Shown here: positions 17,151 through 24,118 of the stretch, piece by piece
Position numbering within the stretch: position 1 is the first letter of the stretch
How the letters are laid out: each line of letters starts with the position of its first letter
Origin: Oscillospiraceae bacterium
GTDB lineage: Bacteria; Bacillota; Clostridia; Oscillospirales; Ruminococcaceae
DNA length: 64,000 nucleotides
Assembly: GCA_022793675.1 (NCBI GenBank)
Contig: JAAWDH010000010.1
Location: 62,001 to 126,000 of the forward strand
Reading direction: 5' to 3'
Program-made: the position numbers and the translations under genes
The notes under the pieces: model-generated
Seen by the model: the letters and a program-made list of their open reading frames with translations, nothing else
The model's database searches: none
Told to the model about the DNA's origin: nothing

Positions 17151-18488
17151 ATGAACCAGACACCCATTACCGAAAGCCAGCTGCAGAGCTGGTCAGAGCA
17201 TTTCAATGGCTGCCCGCAGCGCCGTTTGGCGGAGCTGGCGCTGGCCAAAGCCGCGCTGAACGACGCCGCTTATGTTTCTAAAGGCGCGTATGCGATGCGG
17301 CAGAAGTTCTCAGTGGAGATCGAAACGCTGGAGGTCACCAACCAGCAAGCCAGCGGCCGCTGCTGGCTGTTTGCCGCCACCAACGTCCTGCGGGAAAAGA
17401 TCGCCAAAGATAAAAATCTTGAAAAATTTGAGCTTTCCCAAAGCTACCTCGCTTTCTGGGACAAATTTGAACGCGCCAACTATTTCCTCGAAAGCATCCT
17501 GGAAACAGCCTCCCTCCCCGCCGACGACCGGGTCGTCGCCCATATCCTGACTACTGGCGTCCACGACGGCGGCCAGTGGGATATGTTCGTCAACATTGTT
17601 GAAAAATACGGTATCGTCCCCAAAGACGTTTACGACGAGACCTACCAGTCCAGCCACACCGGCATGATGAACAGCATCCTTAACCGCAGCTTGAAAGCCG
17701 CCGCCGTTAAGCTGCGCGGTATGGTTGCCGCTGGCGCTTCTGAAGCGGAGATCGGCAAGGCCAAAGGCGAGATTTTAGACAAGGTGTACGGGTTCCTGTG
17801 CAGCTGCTACGGCGAACCGCCCAAAACCTTCGATTTCGAGTACGTTGACAAAGACAAAGCCTACCACATCGAACGGGGCTGTACGCCGCTGGGCTTCTAC
17901 CGCGACAATATCGGCGATATGCTGGCAAAAACCGTCAGCATCATCAACGCGCCCACCGCCGACAAGCCCTACCGCAAAACCTTTACCGTCCGCTTTTTGG
18001 GCAACGTCATCGGCGGCAAGCCGGTCAAACACCTGAACCTGCCAATGGAAGACTTCAAAAAGGCGATTATCGCCCAGCTGCAAGCCGGAAAAGTAGTCTG
18101 GTTCGGCAGCGACGTCGGCAAATTCGGCGAACGCGTCGGGGGTATTTGGGACGACGGCACCTTCAATTTCGAGCTGCTGACTGGGCTTGACCTGGATATT
18201 TCCAAAGAGGACAGCCTCAACTACTGGTTCTCGGCGATGAACCACGCGATGGTCATCACTGGTGTGAACCTTGACGAAAATGGCAATCCTACCCGCTGGA
18301 AAATCGAAAACAGCTGGGGTGAAAAGAGCGGCGAAAAAGGCTTTTACGTCTGCTCGGACAGCTGGTTTGACCAGTACGTCTACCAGGCTGCGGTCGAGAT
18401 TGAATATTTAGGGGAGCTGGCTTCCCTCTGGGCGCAGGAACCCGTTGAACTGGATCCTTGGGATCCGATGGGCACCCTGGCCGATTAA
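17151..18488 (+). CDS. pepC: Aminopeptidase C (C1 peptidase, bleomycin-hydrolase family)
   Basis: A cytoplasmic cysteine aminopeptidase that trims peptides from the N-terminus and usually forms a hexameric barrel. The 445-aa length is normal. The papain-type triad is visible: Cys71 in QQASGRCWLFAATN, His365 in AMNHAMVITGV and Asn387 in KIENSWG. The C-terminal tail that plugs the active site in this family is present (ends ~DPMGTLAD). It is a single-gene unit with its own promoter and a strong terminator. Confidence 0.95.
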   Translation: MNQTPITESQLQSWSEHFNGCPQRRLAELALAKAALNDAAYVSKGAYAMRQKFSVEIETLEVTNQQASGRCWLFAATNVLREKIAKDKNLEKFELSQSYLAFWDKFERANYFLESILETASLPADDRVVAHILTTGVHDGGQWDMFVNIVEKYGIVPKDVYDETYQSSHTGMMNSILNRSLKAAAVKLRGMVAAGASEAEIGKAKGEILDKVYGFLCSCYGEPPKTFDFEYVDKDKAYHIERGCTPLGFYRDNIGDMLAKTVSIINAPTADKPYRKTFTVRFLGNVIGGKPVKHLNLPMEDFKKAIIAQLQAGKVVWFGSDVGKFGERVGGIWDDGTFNFELLTGLDLDISKEDSLNYWFSAMNHAMVITGVNLDENGNPTRWKIENSWGEKSGEKGFYVCSDSWFDQYVYQAAVEIEYLGELASLWAQEPVELDPWDPMGTLAD

Positions 18489-18508
18489 GCGGATATTGAG
18501 CAAAGGGG

Positions 18509-18545
18509 CCGCCCCCGGTTTCTGGCAAGCCGGGGGCGGTTTTAC
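18509..18545 (+). terminator. Rho-independent terminator after pepC
   Basis: CCGCCCCCGG (18509-18518) pairs with CCGGGGGCGG (18530-18539), followed by TTTT. Confidence 0.85.
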
Positions 18546-18574
18546 GCAATTATCAAAAAAGGCGGCGACAATTT

Positions 18575-19513
18575 ATGGATAACCTGATTATCAGCCTGAA
18601 CGCAGTACTGCCGCTGATGCTCTGCATGGCGGCAGGCTACCTGTTCCGGCGGCTGGGGCTGGGGGACGAGGCGTTTTACAGCAAATGCAACAGCCTTTGT
18701 TTCAAGACCTTCCTGCCAATGATGCTGTTTGTCAATATTTACGACTCCGACCTATCGGCGGCGCTGGAACCAAGGCTTTTCCTGTTTGCGCTCGGCGCGA
18801 TTTTGGGAATTTTCCTGCTGAGTTTTTTAGCCATCCCGCTGATGGTCAAGGAGAACAGCCGGCGGGCCGTGCTGATCCAGGGGATTTTCCGCAGCAATTA
18901 CGTCCTCTTCGGCGTGCCGATCGCCGTCAACCTCTACGGCGCAGAGAATGCCGCCCCAGCGGCACTGCTGGCGGCGGCGGCCGTACCGCTGTTTAACGTG
19001 CTGGCGGTAGTGGCGCTGGAATATTATTCCCCGAAGAAAACGGGGGCAAAGTCGGTGCTGCTGGGGATTGCCAAAAACCCGCTGATCTGGGGAGCTGTCA
19101 TTGGGCTGCTGTTCCAGCTGCTGCACATCCGGCTTCCGCAGCCTGTATACAAGGCGGTTTCCGACCTGGGGAAAATGGCGACGCCGCTTGCGCTGGTAGC
19201 GCTTGGCGCAACTTTCCGCTTCAAGGCGGTGGGAAAAAACCTGCGTTATTTGCTGATCGGCGTGCTGGGGCGGATTGTGGTAACGCCGCTGCTGACGCTG
19301 CCGCTGGCGGCACTGCTGGGCTTTAGGGGTGTTGGCTTCCTATCGCTGCTGGTGCTGTTTTCTTCGCCCACGGCAGTATCCTCTTACACAATGGCCGCTG
19401 CCGCCGGCCATGACGCTGAACTCGCCGGCCAGCAGGTTGTCTTCACCAGCGCCTGCGCCCTTTTTTCAGTTTTTCTCTGGATTTTTGTCAGCAAAACCTT
19501 GGGACTGATTTAG
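18575..19513 (+). CDS. AEC family transporter (auxin efflux carrier-like permease)
   Basis: A 312-aa integral membrane protein with about ten hydrophobic segments arranged as two five-helix halves, typical of the AEC/BART superfamily. Visible blocks are NAVLPLMLCMAAGYLFRRLG at the N-terminus, FRSNYVLFGVPIAVNLYG in the first half, and FSSPTAVSSYTMAAAAGHD in the second, corresponding to the conserved crossover motif. Family members export small carboxylates such as malate; the substrate is unknown here. It lies directly after pepC with no promoter seen. Its stop codon abuts R1 copy C. Confidence 0.9.
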   Translation: MDNLIISLNAVLPLMLCMAAGYLFRRLGLGDEAFYSKCNSLCFKTFLPMMLFVNIYDSDLSAALEPRLFLFALGAILGIFLLSFLAIPLMVKENSRRAVLIQGIFRSNYVLFGVPIAVNLYGAENAAPAALLAAAAVPLFNVLAVVALEYYSPKKTGAKSVLLGIAKNPLIWGAVIGLLFQLLHIRLPQPVYKAVSDLGKMATPLALVALGATFRFKAVGKNLRYLLIGVLGRIVVTPLLTLPLAALLGFRGVGFLSLLVLFSSPTAVSSYTMAAAAGHDAELAGQQVVFTSACALFSVFLWIFVSKTLGLI

Positions 19514-19625
19514 GGAGTACGACGCTTTTTGAAAGAAAGCCTAGCTTAGCAAAGCTAAGCTGCAAAAACTTTTCATCGCCCGGGTAGCCGTCAGCACAGC
19601 TTTACACGCCTACTGCGTCGGCCGC
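19514..19625. mobile_element. R1 repeat, copy C (one end plus core fragment)
   Basis: Contains the R1 end GGAGTACGACGCTTTTTGAA followed by AGAAAGCC, a perfect internal hairpin (TAGCTTAGCAAAGCTAAGC), and GCAAAAACTTTTCATCGCCC. It ends with the core CGCCTACTGCGTCGG. The core overlaps the last codons and stop of the metallopeptidase gene on the other strand. It fills the space between two convergent genes and may also serve as a bidirectional terminator. Confidence 0.7.
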
Positions 19626-20320
19626 CAGCCTTGGACGGCCAGCTGCCGGCTTACCTCCCGCATCCGTTCGCGGCATTCCCGCCAGTCGGGGATGAGGGAT
19701 TCTACGGCCTGCCAGAAGCTGCGGCTATGGTCAAAATGCTTGATATGGCAGAGTTCGTGTACAGTCAGATAATCAAGGTCGCGGCTGCTGCAAAACAGCG
19801 CTTTCCAGGTAAATTCAAGGTCGCCGCCGGCAGCCTGACAGCTCCCCCAACGGCAGTTAACGCCGCTGATGGTGATTTTGCCGAGTTTTTCGGACGCGAT
19901 ACCCAGCAACGGAGCGAAATGGCTGACACGCTGGCTGAAGGCCTCTTTGGCAAGCAGCCTGCAAGCGGCGGCGATTGCGCGCTTTGGGTTAGGTTCGTTT
20001 TTGGGCAGCAGCAGGGTGTCGTCTGTAAAACCCGCTTCTTCAGCCTGTTCCAGCCGGAAGGGCCTGCCCATTAAGGTGACGGACGTTCCAGTGGCTAAAG
20101 GGTTTTCCGCAGCGGCGGCATAGGCGGCTAGGCGCTTTTGTATCCAAGCCATATGCTGTATGACGGCCTGCAGGGCGAGTTTAAGCGGGAATTTTTGCGG
20201 CGCGCGGACAGTGACAACCCGGTCGGCGGATACTGAAATGCCTACAGTGCGGCGGCTCGACCGCACCAGACGGCAGGTTAACCCTTGGCAGCTGAATGAT
20301 GTGACAGGAGAGGATTTCAT
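19610..20320 (-). CDS. YgjP/SprT-like zinc metallopeptidase (M48-related), 236 aa
   Basis: The zinc motif is HELCH (residues 188-192), in the context YLTVHELCHIKHFDHSRSFW. The preceding NCRWGSC is a hallmark of the YgjP/WLM family. Substrates are unknown; relatives have been linked to DNA-protein crosslink repair by similarity only. The start codon is the ATG at 20320, preceded by AAAGGAGC, and it shares the palindrome CATG with the divergent gene. The last four residues (RPTQ) and the stop codon lie in a core segment of R1 copy C, so the 3' end appears to be repeat-derived. Confidence 0.87.
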   Translation of the reverse strand: MKSSPVTSFSCQGLTCRLVRSSRRTVGISVSADRVVTVRAPQKFPLKLALQAVIQHMAWIQKRLAAYAAAAENPLATGTSVTLMGRPFRLEQAEEAGFTDDTLLLPKNEPNPKRAIAAACRLLAKEAFSQRVSHFAPLLGIASEKLGKITISGVNCRWGSCQAAGGDLEFTWKALFCSSRDLDYLTVHELCHIKHFDHSRSFWQAVESLIPDWRECRERMREVSRQLAVQGWRPTQ

Positions 20321-21101
20321 GACAAGCTCCTTTGAATATGTATTGGATCCGCTGCTTTTTGAGGAAGGGCGCTTGCTGGCTATGGAAGGGTTCACCGGTT
20401 TTACCGCTCCCCGCAGCAGGGGCGGCATCGGTGTACTAGGTGAAAAATCGGTACATAGGGTGCTCAAATATTGCTGCAGCCCCGCTGCCGACGGGCAGGA
20501 AGTGCCTATTGGCGGCTATGTGGCTGACGTGGTCGGTGAAGAAGGGATCATTGAGATCCAAACTGCCCATTTCGAGCGGCTGCGGGACAAGCTTGCGGCC
20601 TTCCTCCCCTGCTGCCCGGTAACGGTGGTCTGGCCCGCCGAAGCGGAAAAATGGCTCTGTACGGTTGACCCTGCCACCGGCGAGCTGCTCTCCCGCCGCA
20701 AATCGCCGCTGCATCAGCGCCCGGTGGATATTTTTGCCGAACTTTACCGTCTGAAAAGCCTGCTTCCCTCACCAGGCCTGCGCTTCTGCATCGCCTTATT
20801 GGAGACGGAAGAGTACCGTTACCGCCTGCCCAAAGGGCGCAGGCGGACGGTGCGCTGCGACCGCATCCCGCTGAAATTGCTGGGGCAGGTCTGCCTAAGT
20901 GTACCCAGCGATTACCTGGCGCTGCTGCCGGACGGCCTGCCGGAAGTGTTCGGCGCAAAGGAAACAGCAGCGCTGGGAAAAATGAGCGGCGATTTGGCGC
21001 GGATGATGCTGAACGTGATGGAGGCCGCAGGCGCGCTTGCGCCCGCCGGAAAGGACGGCAGGCGCAAACTATTCATCAGGAATAGGGAAGACCCGGCATG
21101 A
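20319..21101 (+). CDS. Conserved hypothetical protein, possible PD-(D/E)XK nuclease, 260 aa
   Basis: I do not recognise a named family. An N-terminal segment with LGEKSVHRVLK (residues ~40-50) is followed by GGYVADVVGEEGIIEIQTAHF. D70 and E79-I-Q81 in that stretch match the D...(E/D)XK-like arrangement seen in restriction-endonuclease-fold proteins with Gln in place of Lys. E42 could supply the helix glutamate. The C-terminal third (residues ~210-250) is helical and basic at the end. The start ATG at 20319 is preceded by GACAGGAGAGGA and overlaps the start of the divergent metallopeptidase. Nuclease activity is inferred only. Confidence 0.6.
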   Translation: MTSSFEYVLDPLLFEEGRLLAMEGFTGFTAPRSRGGIGVLGEKSVHRVLKYCCSPAADGQEVPIGGYVADVVGEEGIIEIQTAHFERLRDKLAAFLPCCPVTVVWPAEAEKWLCTVDPATGELLSRRKSPLHQRPVDIFAELYRLKSLLPSPGLRFCIALLETEEYRYRLPKGRRRTVRCDRIPLKLLGQVCLSVPSDYLALLPDGLPEVFGAKETAALGKMSGDLARMMLNVMEAAGALAPAGKDGRRKLFIRNREDPA

Positions 21102-21260
21102 TGTTATCCATTATATCCAGGGCTTTGAGCCGTGAGACAAGATAGACGCTTGTATTTTCGATAAGCAGATGGGTTGGACTGCTGCTTACACATGAGGATA
21201 AAATCCTTTGCTGGGGAAACATCGATATAGGCTAAAGTGAAGCCGTACCCGCTCAATTAT

Positions 21261-22253
21261 TCAGCCGTTTAAAATGCTGTCAATGGCTTCCAGTTCATCC
21301 TCAGTAAAGCCCAAATGGGCCGCTGCCCCAACGTTCTCTTCAATCTGGGAGAGCCTGCTTGCGCCGATAATCAGCGAACAAACCGCTTTCTGGCGCAAAC
21401 ACCAGGCCAACGCCATCTGGGAGAGACTCTGACCGCGGGCGGCGGCGATTTCATGGAGTTTTTTCGCTTTGCCTACGTTCTCCGGCGTCACCCGCTCTGG
21501 GGTAAGGAATTTGCTGGAACCGCCGGCCCGCGAATCGGCAGGGATGCCGTCAAAATAACGGCTGGTCAACAGGCCCTGTGCCAACGGTGAGAAACAGATA
21601 GCCCCAACGCCTTTTTCGTCGAGCAAGTCCAGAAGGCCGTCTTCTTCCACCCAGCGGTTGAACATCGAATAGGAGGGCTGGTGAATTAAGCAGTGCACCC
21701 CCATCTCCGCCAAAATATCAATGGCCTTGCGGGCCTCAGCGGATTTATAGTTGGAAATGCCGACATAGAGGGCTTTGCCCTGCCGCACCAGCGTCGCCAG
21801 CGCGTCCATGGTCTCTTCAAGCGGAGTGTCAGGGTCGGGACGGTGATGGTAAAAAATATCGACATAGTCAAGGCCCATCCGCTTGAGGCTCTGGTCGCAG
21901 GAAGCGATCAGGTTCTTTTTGGAGCCCCATTCGCCGTAGGGGCCTTCCCACATATAATAGCCGGCCTTGCTGGAGATAATCAGTTCGTCGCGGTAGGGCG
22001 CCAAGTCCTTTTTAAGGATAGCCCCAAAGGTTTCCTCGGCGCTGCCCGCAGGGGGGCCGTAGTTGTTGGCAAGATCAAAATGGGTAATCCCCAGGTCAAA
22101 AGCCCCAAGCACCATCTCCCGCGCCTTTTCAAACGGCACCTCGCCGCCAAAATTGTGCCACAGCCCTAACGAAAGGAAAGGCAGCCGGATGCCGCTTTTG
22201 CCGCAGCGGTTGTAAATCATACTGTCATACCGGTCTGGATTTGCTCGATACAT
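21261..22253 (-). CDS. Aldo/keto reductase, YghZ / glyceraldehyde-3-phosphate reductase type, 330 aa
   Basis: An NADPH-dependent TIM-barrel oxidoreductase. The protein opens CGKSGIRLPFLSLGLWHNFG and shows FDLANNYGPPAGSAEE (catalytic Asp and Tyr55-type region), SSKAGYYMWEGPYGEWGSKK (catalytic Lys) and YVDIFYHHRPDPDTP (catalytic His). These are close to E. coli YghZ, which reduces methylglyoxal and L-glyceraldehyde 3-phosphate. The start at 22253 has the site GGGAGG. It is the last gene of a three-gene operon with a GNAT and a second aldo-keto reductase. A ~160-bp region before the neighbouring plus-strand gene end shows nothing clear. Confidence 0.9.
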   Translation of the reverse strand: MYRANPDRYDSMIYNRCGKSGIRLPFLSLGLWHNFGGEVPFEKAREMVLGAFDLGITHFDLANNYGPPAGSAEETFGAILKKDLAPYRDELIISSKAGYYMWEGPYGEWGSKKNLIASCDQSLKRMGLDYVDIFYHHRPDPDTPLEETMDALATLVRQGKALYVGISNYKSAEARKAIDILAEMGVHCLIHQPSYSMFNRWVEEDGLLDLLDEKGVGAICFSPLAQGLLTSRYFDGIPADSRAGGSSKFLTPERVTPENVGKAKKLHEIAAARGQSLSQMALAWCLRQKAVCSLIIGASRLSQIEENVGAAAHLGFTEDELEAIDSILNG

Positions 22254-22267
22254 TATAGAATGCCTCC

Positions 22268-22801
22268 CTAATTTTTTGTCAGCTCACTGGCTAAGTGGAA
22301 AATGCCGGCTTCAAAGGCGAGGGGCCGGCCCTGCCCATCCCGATAGAAAGCCTGCTGCGTCGTCCCGGCCTGTTTAAAGCCCAGCCGCTCCAGCAGCCGG
22401 CAGGAAGGCGCGTTGGCTAAAGCCGTATGGGCGGTAAATTCCTGAATGCCACGCTCTGCCAACGCCGCCATCACCGTCCGGCAGCTCTCCGCGGCATAGC
22501 CCCTCCCCTGGAAAGCCGATTTAAAGCAGTACCCCAGATCATAAGCCCCGCTGTCCTGCCGCCGGAAGCAGACATAGCCGATAAGCTCCGGCTTATTTTT
22601 CTCAAAGACGGCAAAGAACAGCTCCGACTGCGCAAACCGCCAAGTCAGCAGCCGCACATCTTCGTCGCTTTCAGGCAGCGGCGCGTCGTAAATGTGATAA
22701 GGCGACTGTCTGAAATCCTCGAAAAGCCCCTTGACATCCAGCCAGTCCGCCGCCAGCATACTGCGGATATAGAGCCTTTCGCTGTTGAGCATCAGGTACA
22801 T
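22268..22801 (-). CDS. GNAT family N-acetyltransferase, 177 aa
   Basis: Acyl-CoA-dependent acetyltransferase of the RimJ/RimL-like group. It starts LNSERLYIRSMLAADWLDV (substrate side). It has the acetyl-CoA binding block LGYCFKSAFQGRGYAAESCRTVM, with the Q/RxxGxG/A motif, and the family's NAPSCRLLERLGF near the end. The target is unknown. Its ATG overlaps the stop of the upstream aldo-keto reductase (TGATG), implying translational coupling. Confidence 0.88.
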   Translation of the reverse strand: MYLMLNSERLYIRSMLAADWLDVKGLFEDFRQSPYHIYDAPLPESDEDVRLLTWRFAQSELFFAVFEKNKPELIGYVCFRRQDSGAYDLGYCFKSAFQGRGYAAESCRTVMAALAERGIQEFTAHTALANAPSCRLLERLGFKQAGTTQQAFYRDGQGRPLAFEAGIFHLASELTKN

Positions 22802-23823
22802 CAGACCTTGGTCCGCCCCGCGAGGATCTCTTTATAATCTGCGAGGTTCTGCTGAAGCAGCGCGGGCGTATCCAGCTCATAGGGGCATTTGCTGCTGCAC
22901 TGGTTGCAGTGAAGGCACTCTTCAATCTTCATCATCATCGCCTGCCCCTGTTCGTCAAGCCAGCCGGCCGACGGGCTGCGGCGGATCAGCTGCGACATCC
23001 GGGCGCACTGGTTAATTTGAATCCCAACCGGGCAGGGCATACAATAGCCGCAAGAACGGCAGAAGCTGCCGGAAAGCTCCTTGCGGTCGCGCTCAATCAT
23101 CGCCTTGATTTCCTCGGTCATTGCGGGCGGTTCGGTCATATAGCCGATAAATTCATCCAGCTCCGCCTCCCGCTGTACCCCCCAAATGGGCAGCGTGTTG
23201 TCAAACTGCGCCTGCCAGGCATAGGCCGCAGCGCCGCTGGTAATCAGCCCGCCGGACAGCCCCTTCATCGAAATAAAGCCGACGTTTTCCTTTTTGCACA
23301 GTTCCACCAGCGCCAGCTCCTTTTCAGTCGCCAGATAGCAGAAAGGAAATTGCAGCGTATCGTAAAGTCCTGAACGCACCGCCTCCTCGGCGACGTGCAG
23401 CCGGTGGTTGGTCAGGCCGATAAAGCGGATTTTACCCTGTTCCCGCGCCGTGAGCATTGCCTCATAAAGGCCGGTACCGTCGCCGGGCTTGGGGCAGAAA
23501 GCGGGGTTGTGGAACTGGTAGATATCGATATGGTCGGTGCGCAGCAGCGAAAGGCTGGTCTCTAAATCCTTCCAAAACCCTTCAACCGTCGTTGACGGCG
23601 TCTTGGTAGCGATGATAATCTGGCCGCGGACATCGCTTAAAGCGAGGCCGATTTTTTTCTCGCTGTCGGAATAGCTGCGGGCCGTGTCAAAAAAAGTGAT
23701 GCCCGCATGAAACGCCTTTTTAAGGAGCATCCCAGCGTATTCCTCTGAAACTCGCTGGATCGGCAGCGCGCCAAAGCCGTTTTTGTTGACGGTAAGCCCA
23801 GTGCGTCCAAGTGTAACCTGCAT
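22801..23823 (-). CDS. Aldo/keto reductase with C-terminal ferredoxin-like 4Fe-4S domain, 340 aa
   Basis: The N-terminal ~250 residues form the aldo-keto reductase barrel (LGRTGLTVNKNGFGALPIQR; FDTARSYSDSEKKIG with catalytic Asp/Tyr; IATKTP with Lys; YQFHNP with His). Two Cys clusters then follow: CRSCGYCMPCPVGI at ~residues 253-266 and CLHCNQCSSKCPYELDTP near residues 310-327, binding one or two 4Fe-4S clusters. This fusion is common in anaerobes, but the substrate is unknown. The ATG at 23823 follows AAAGGACG. The gene heads a three-gene operon behind a MerR-type promoter. Confidence 0.9.
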   Translation of the reverse strand: MQVTLGRTGLTVNKNGFGALPIQRVSEEYAGMLLKKAFHAGITFFDTARSYSDSEKKIGLALSDVRGQIIIATKTPSTTVEGFWKDLETSLSLLRTDHIDIYQFHNPAFCPKPGDGTGLYEAMLTAREQGKIRFIGLTNHRLHVAEEAVRSGLYDTLQFPFCYLATEKELALVELCKKENVGFISMKGLSGGLITSGAAAYAWQAQFDNTLPIWGVQREAELDEFIGYMTEPPAMTEEIKAMIERDRKELSGSFCRSCGYCMPCPVGIQINQCARMSQLIRRSPSAGWLDEQGQAMMMKIEECLHCNQCSSKCPYELDTPALLQQNLADYKEILAGRTKV

Positions 23824-23863
23824 TATAATCGTCCTTTCTGGGTTGAATTTTACGCTTATCCCT

Positions 23864-23894
23864 ATTATACACCCTGGAGCACACTCCAAGTCAA
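23864..23894 (-). promoter_or_regulatory. MerR-type promoter with 19-bp spacer and operator dyad
   Basis: On the minus strand TTGACT and TATAAT are 19 bp apart. The spacer contains the dyad TGGAG-TGTG-CTCCA (23875-23888). A 19-bp spacer with a centred dyad is the hallmark of promoters activated by MerR-family regulators (AdhR/NmlR-like), which often control aldehyde-detoxifying reductases. No MerR gene is in the window. The -35 side touches R1 copy D. Confidence 0.7.
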
Positions 23895-24113
23895 GTACGG
23901 AGGTACAACGCTTTTTGAAAGAAAGCCTAGCTTAGCAAAGCTAAGCTGCAAAAACTTTTAATCGCCCGGGTAGCTGGGCAATTAACCATAGCCGCCTACT
24001 GCGTCGGCAGCTGTCGACGCAGTAGGCGTTTGCATATGGGGTACTCAGGTATCCTGGCGACTAAAAAGTTTTGCAAGGCTTTTTCAAAAGCCGTCGTACT
24101 CCCGCACCTTCGT
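23895..24113. mobile_element. R1 repeat, copy D (both ends, symmetrical core)
   Basis: The left end starts GTACGGAGGTACAACGCTTT and continues TTGAAAGAAAGC; the right end is its imperfect inverse (AAGGCTTTTTCAAAAGCCGTCGTAC on the plus strand, about 25 bp). The centre is a perfect 13-bp inverted repeat, GCCTACTGCGTCG and CGACGCAGTAGGC (23994-24028). The whole element could fold into one long hairpin. It separates the aldo-keto reductase operon promoter from the ABC exporter 3' end. Confidence 0.75.
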
Positions 24114-24118
24114 ATCCC

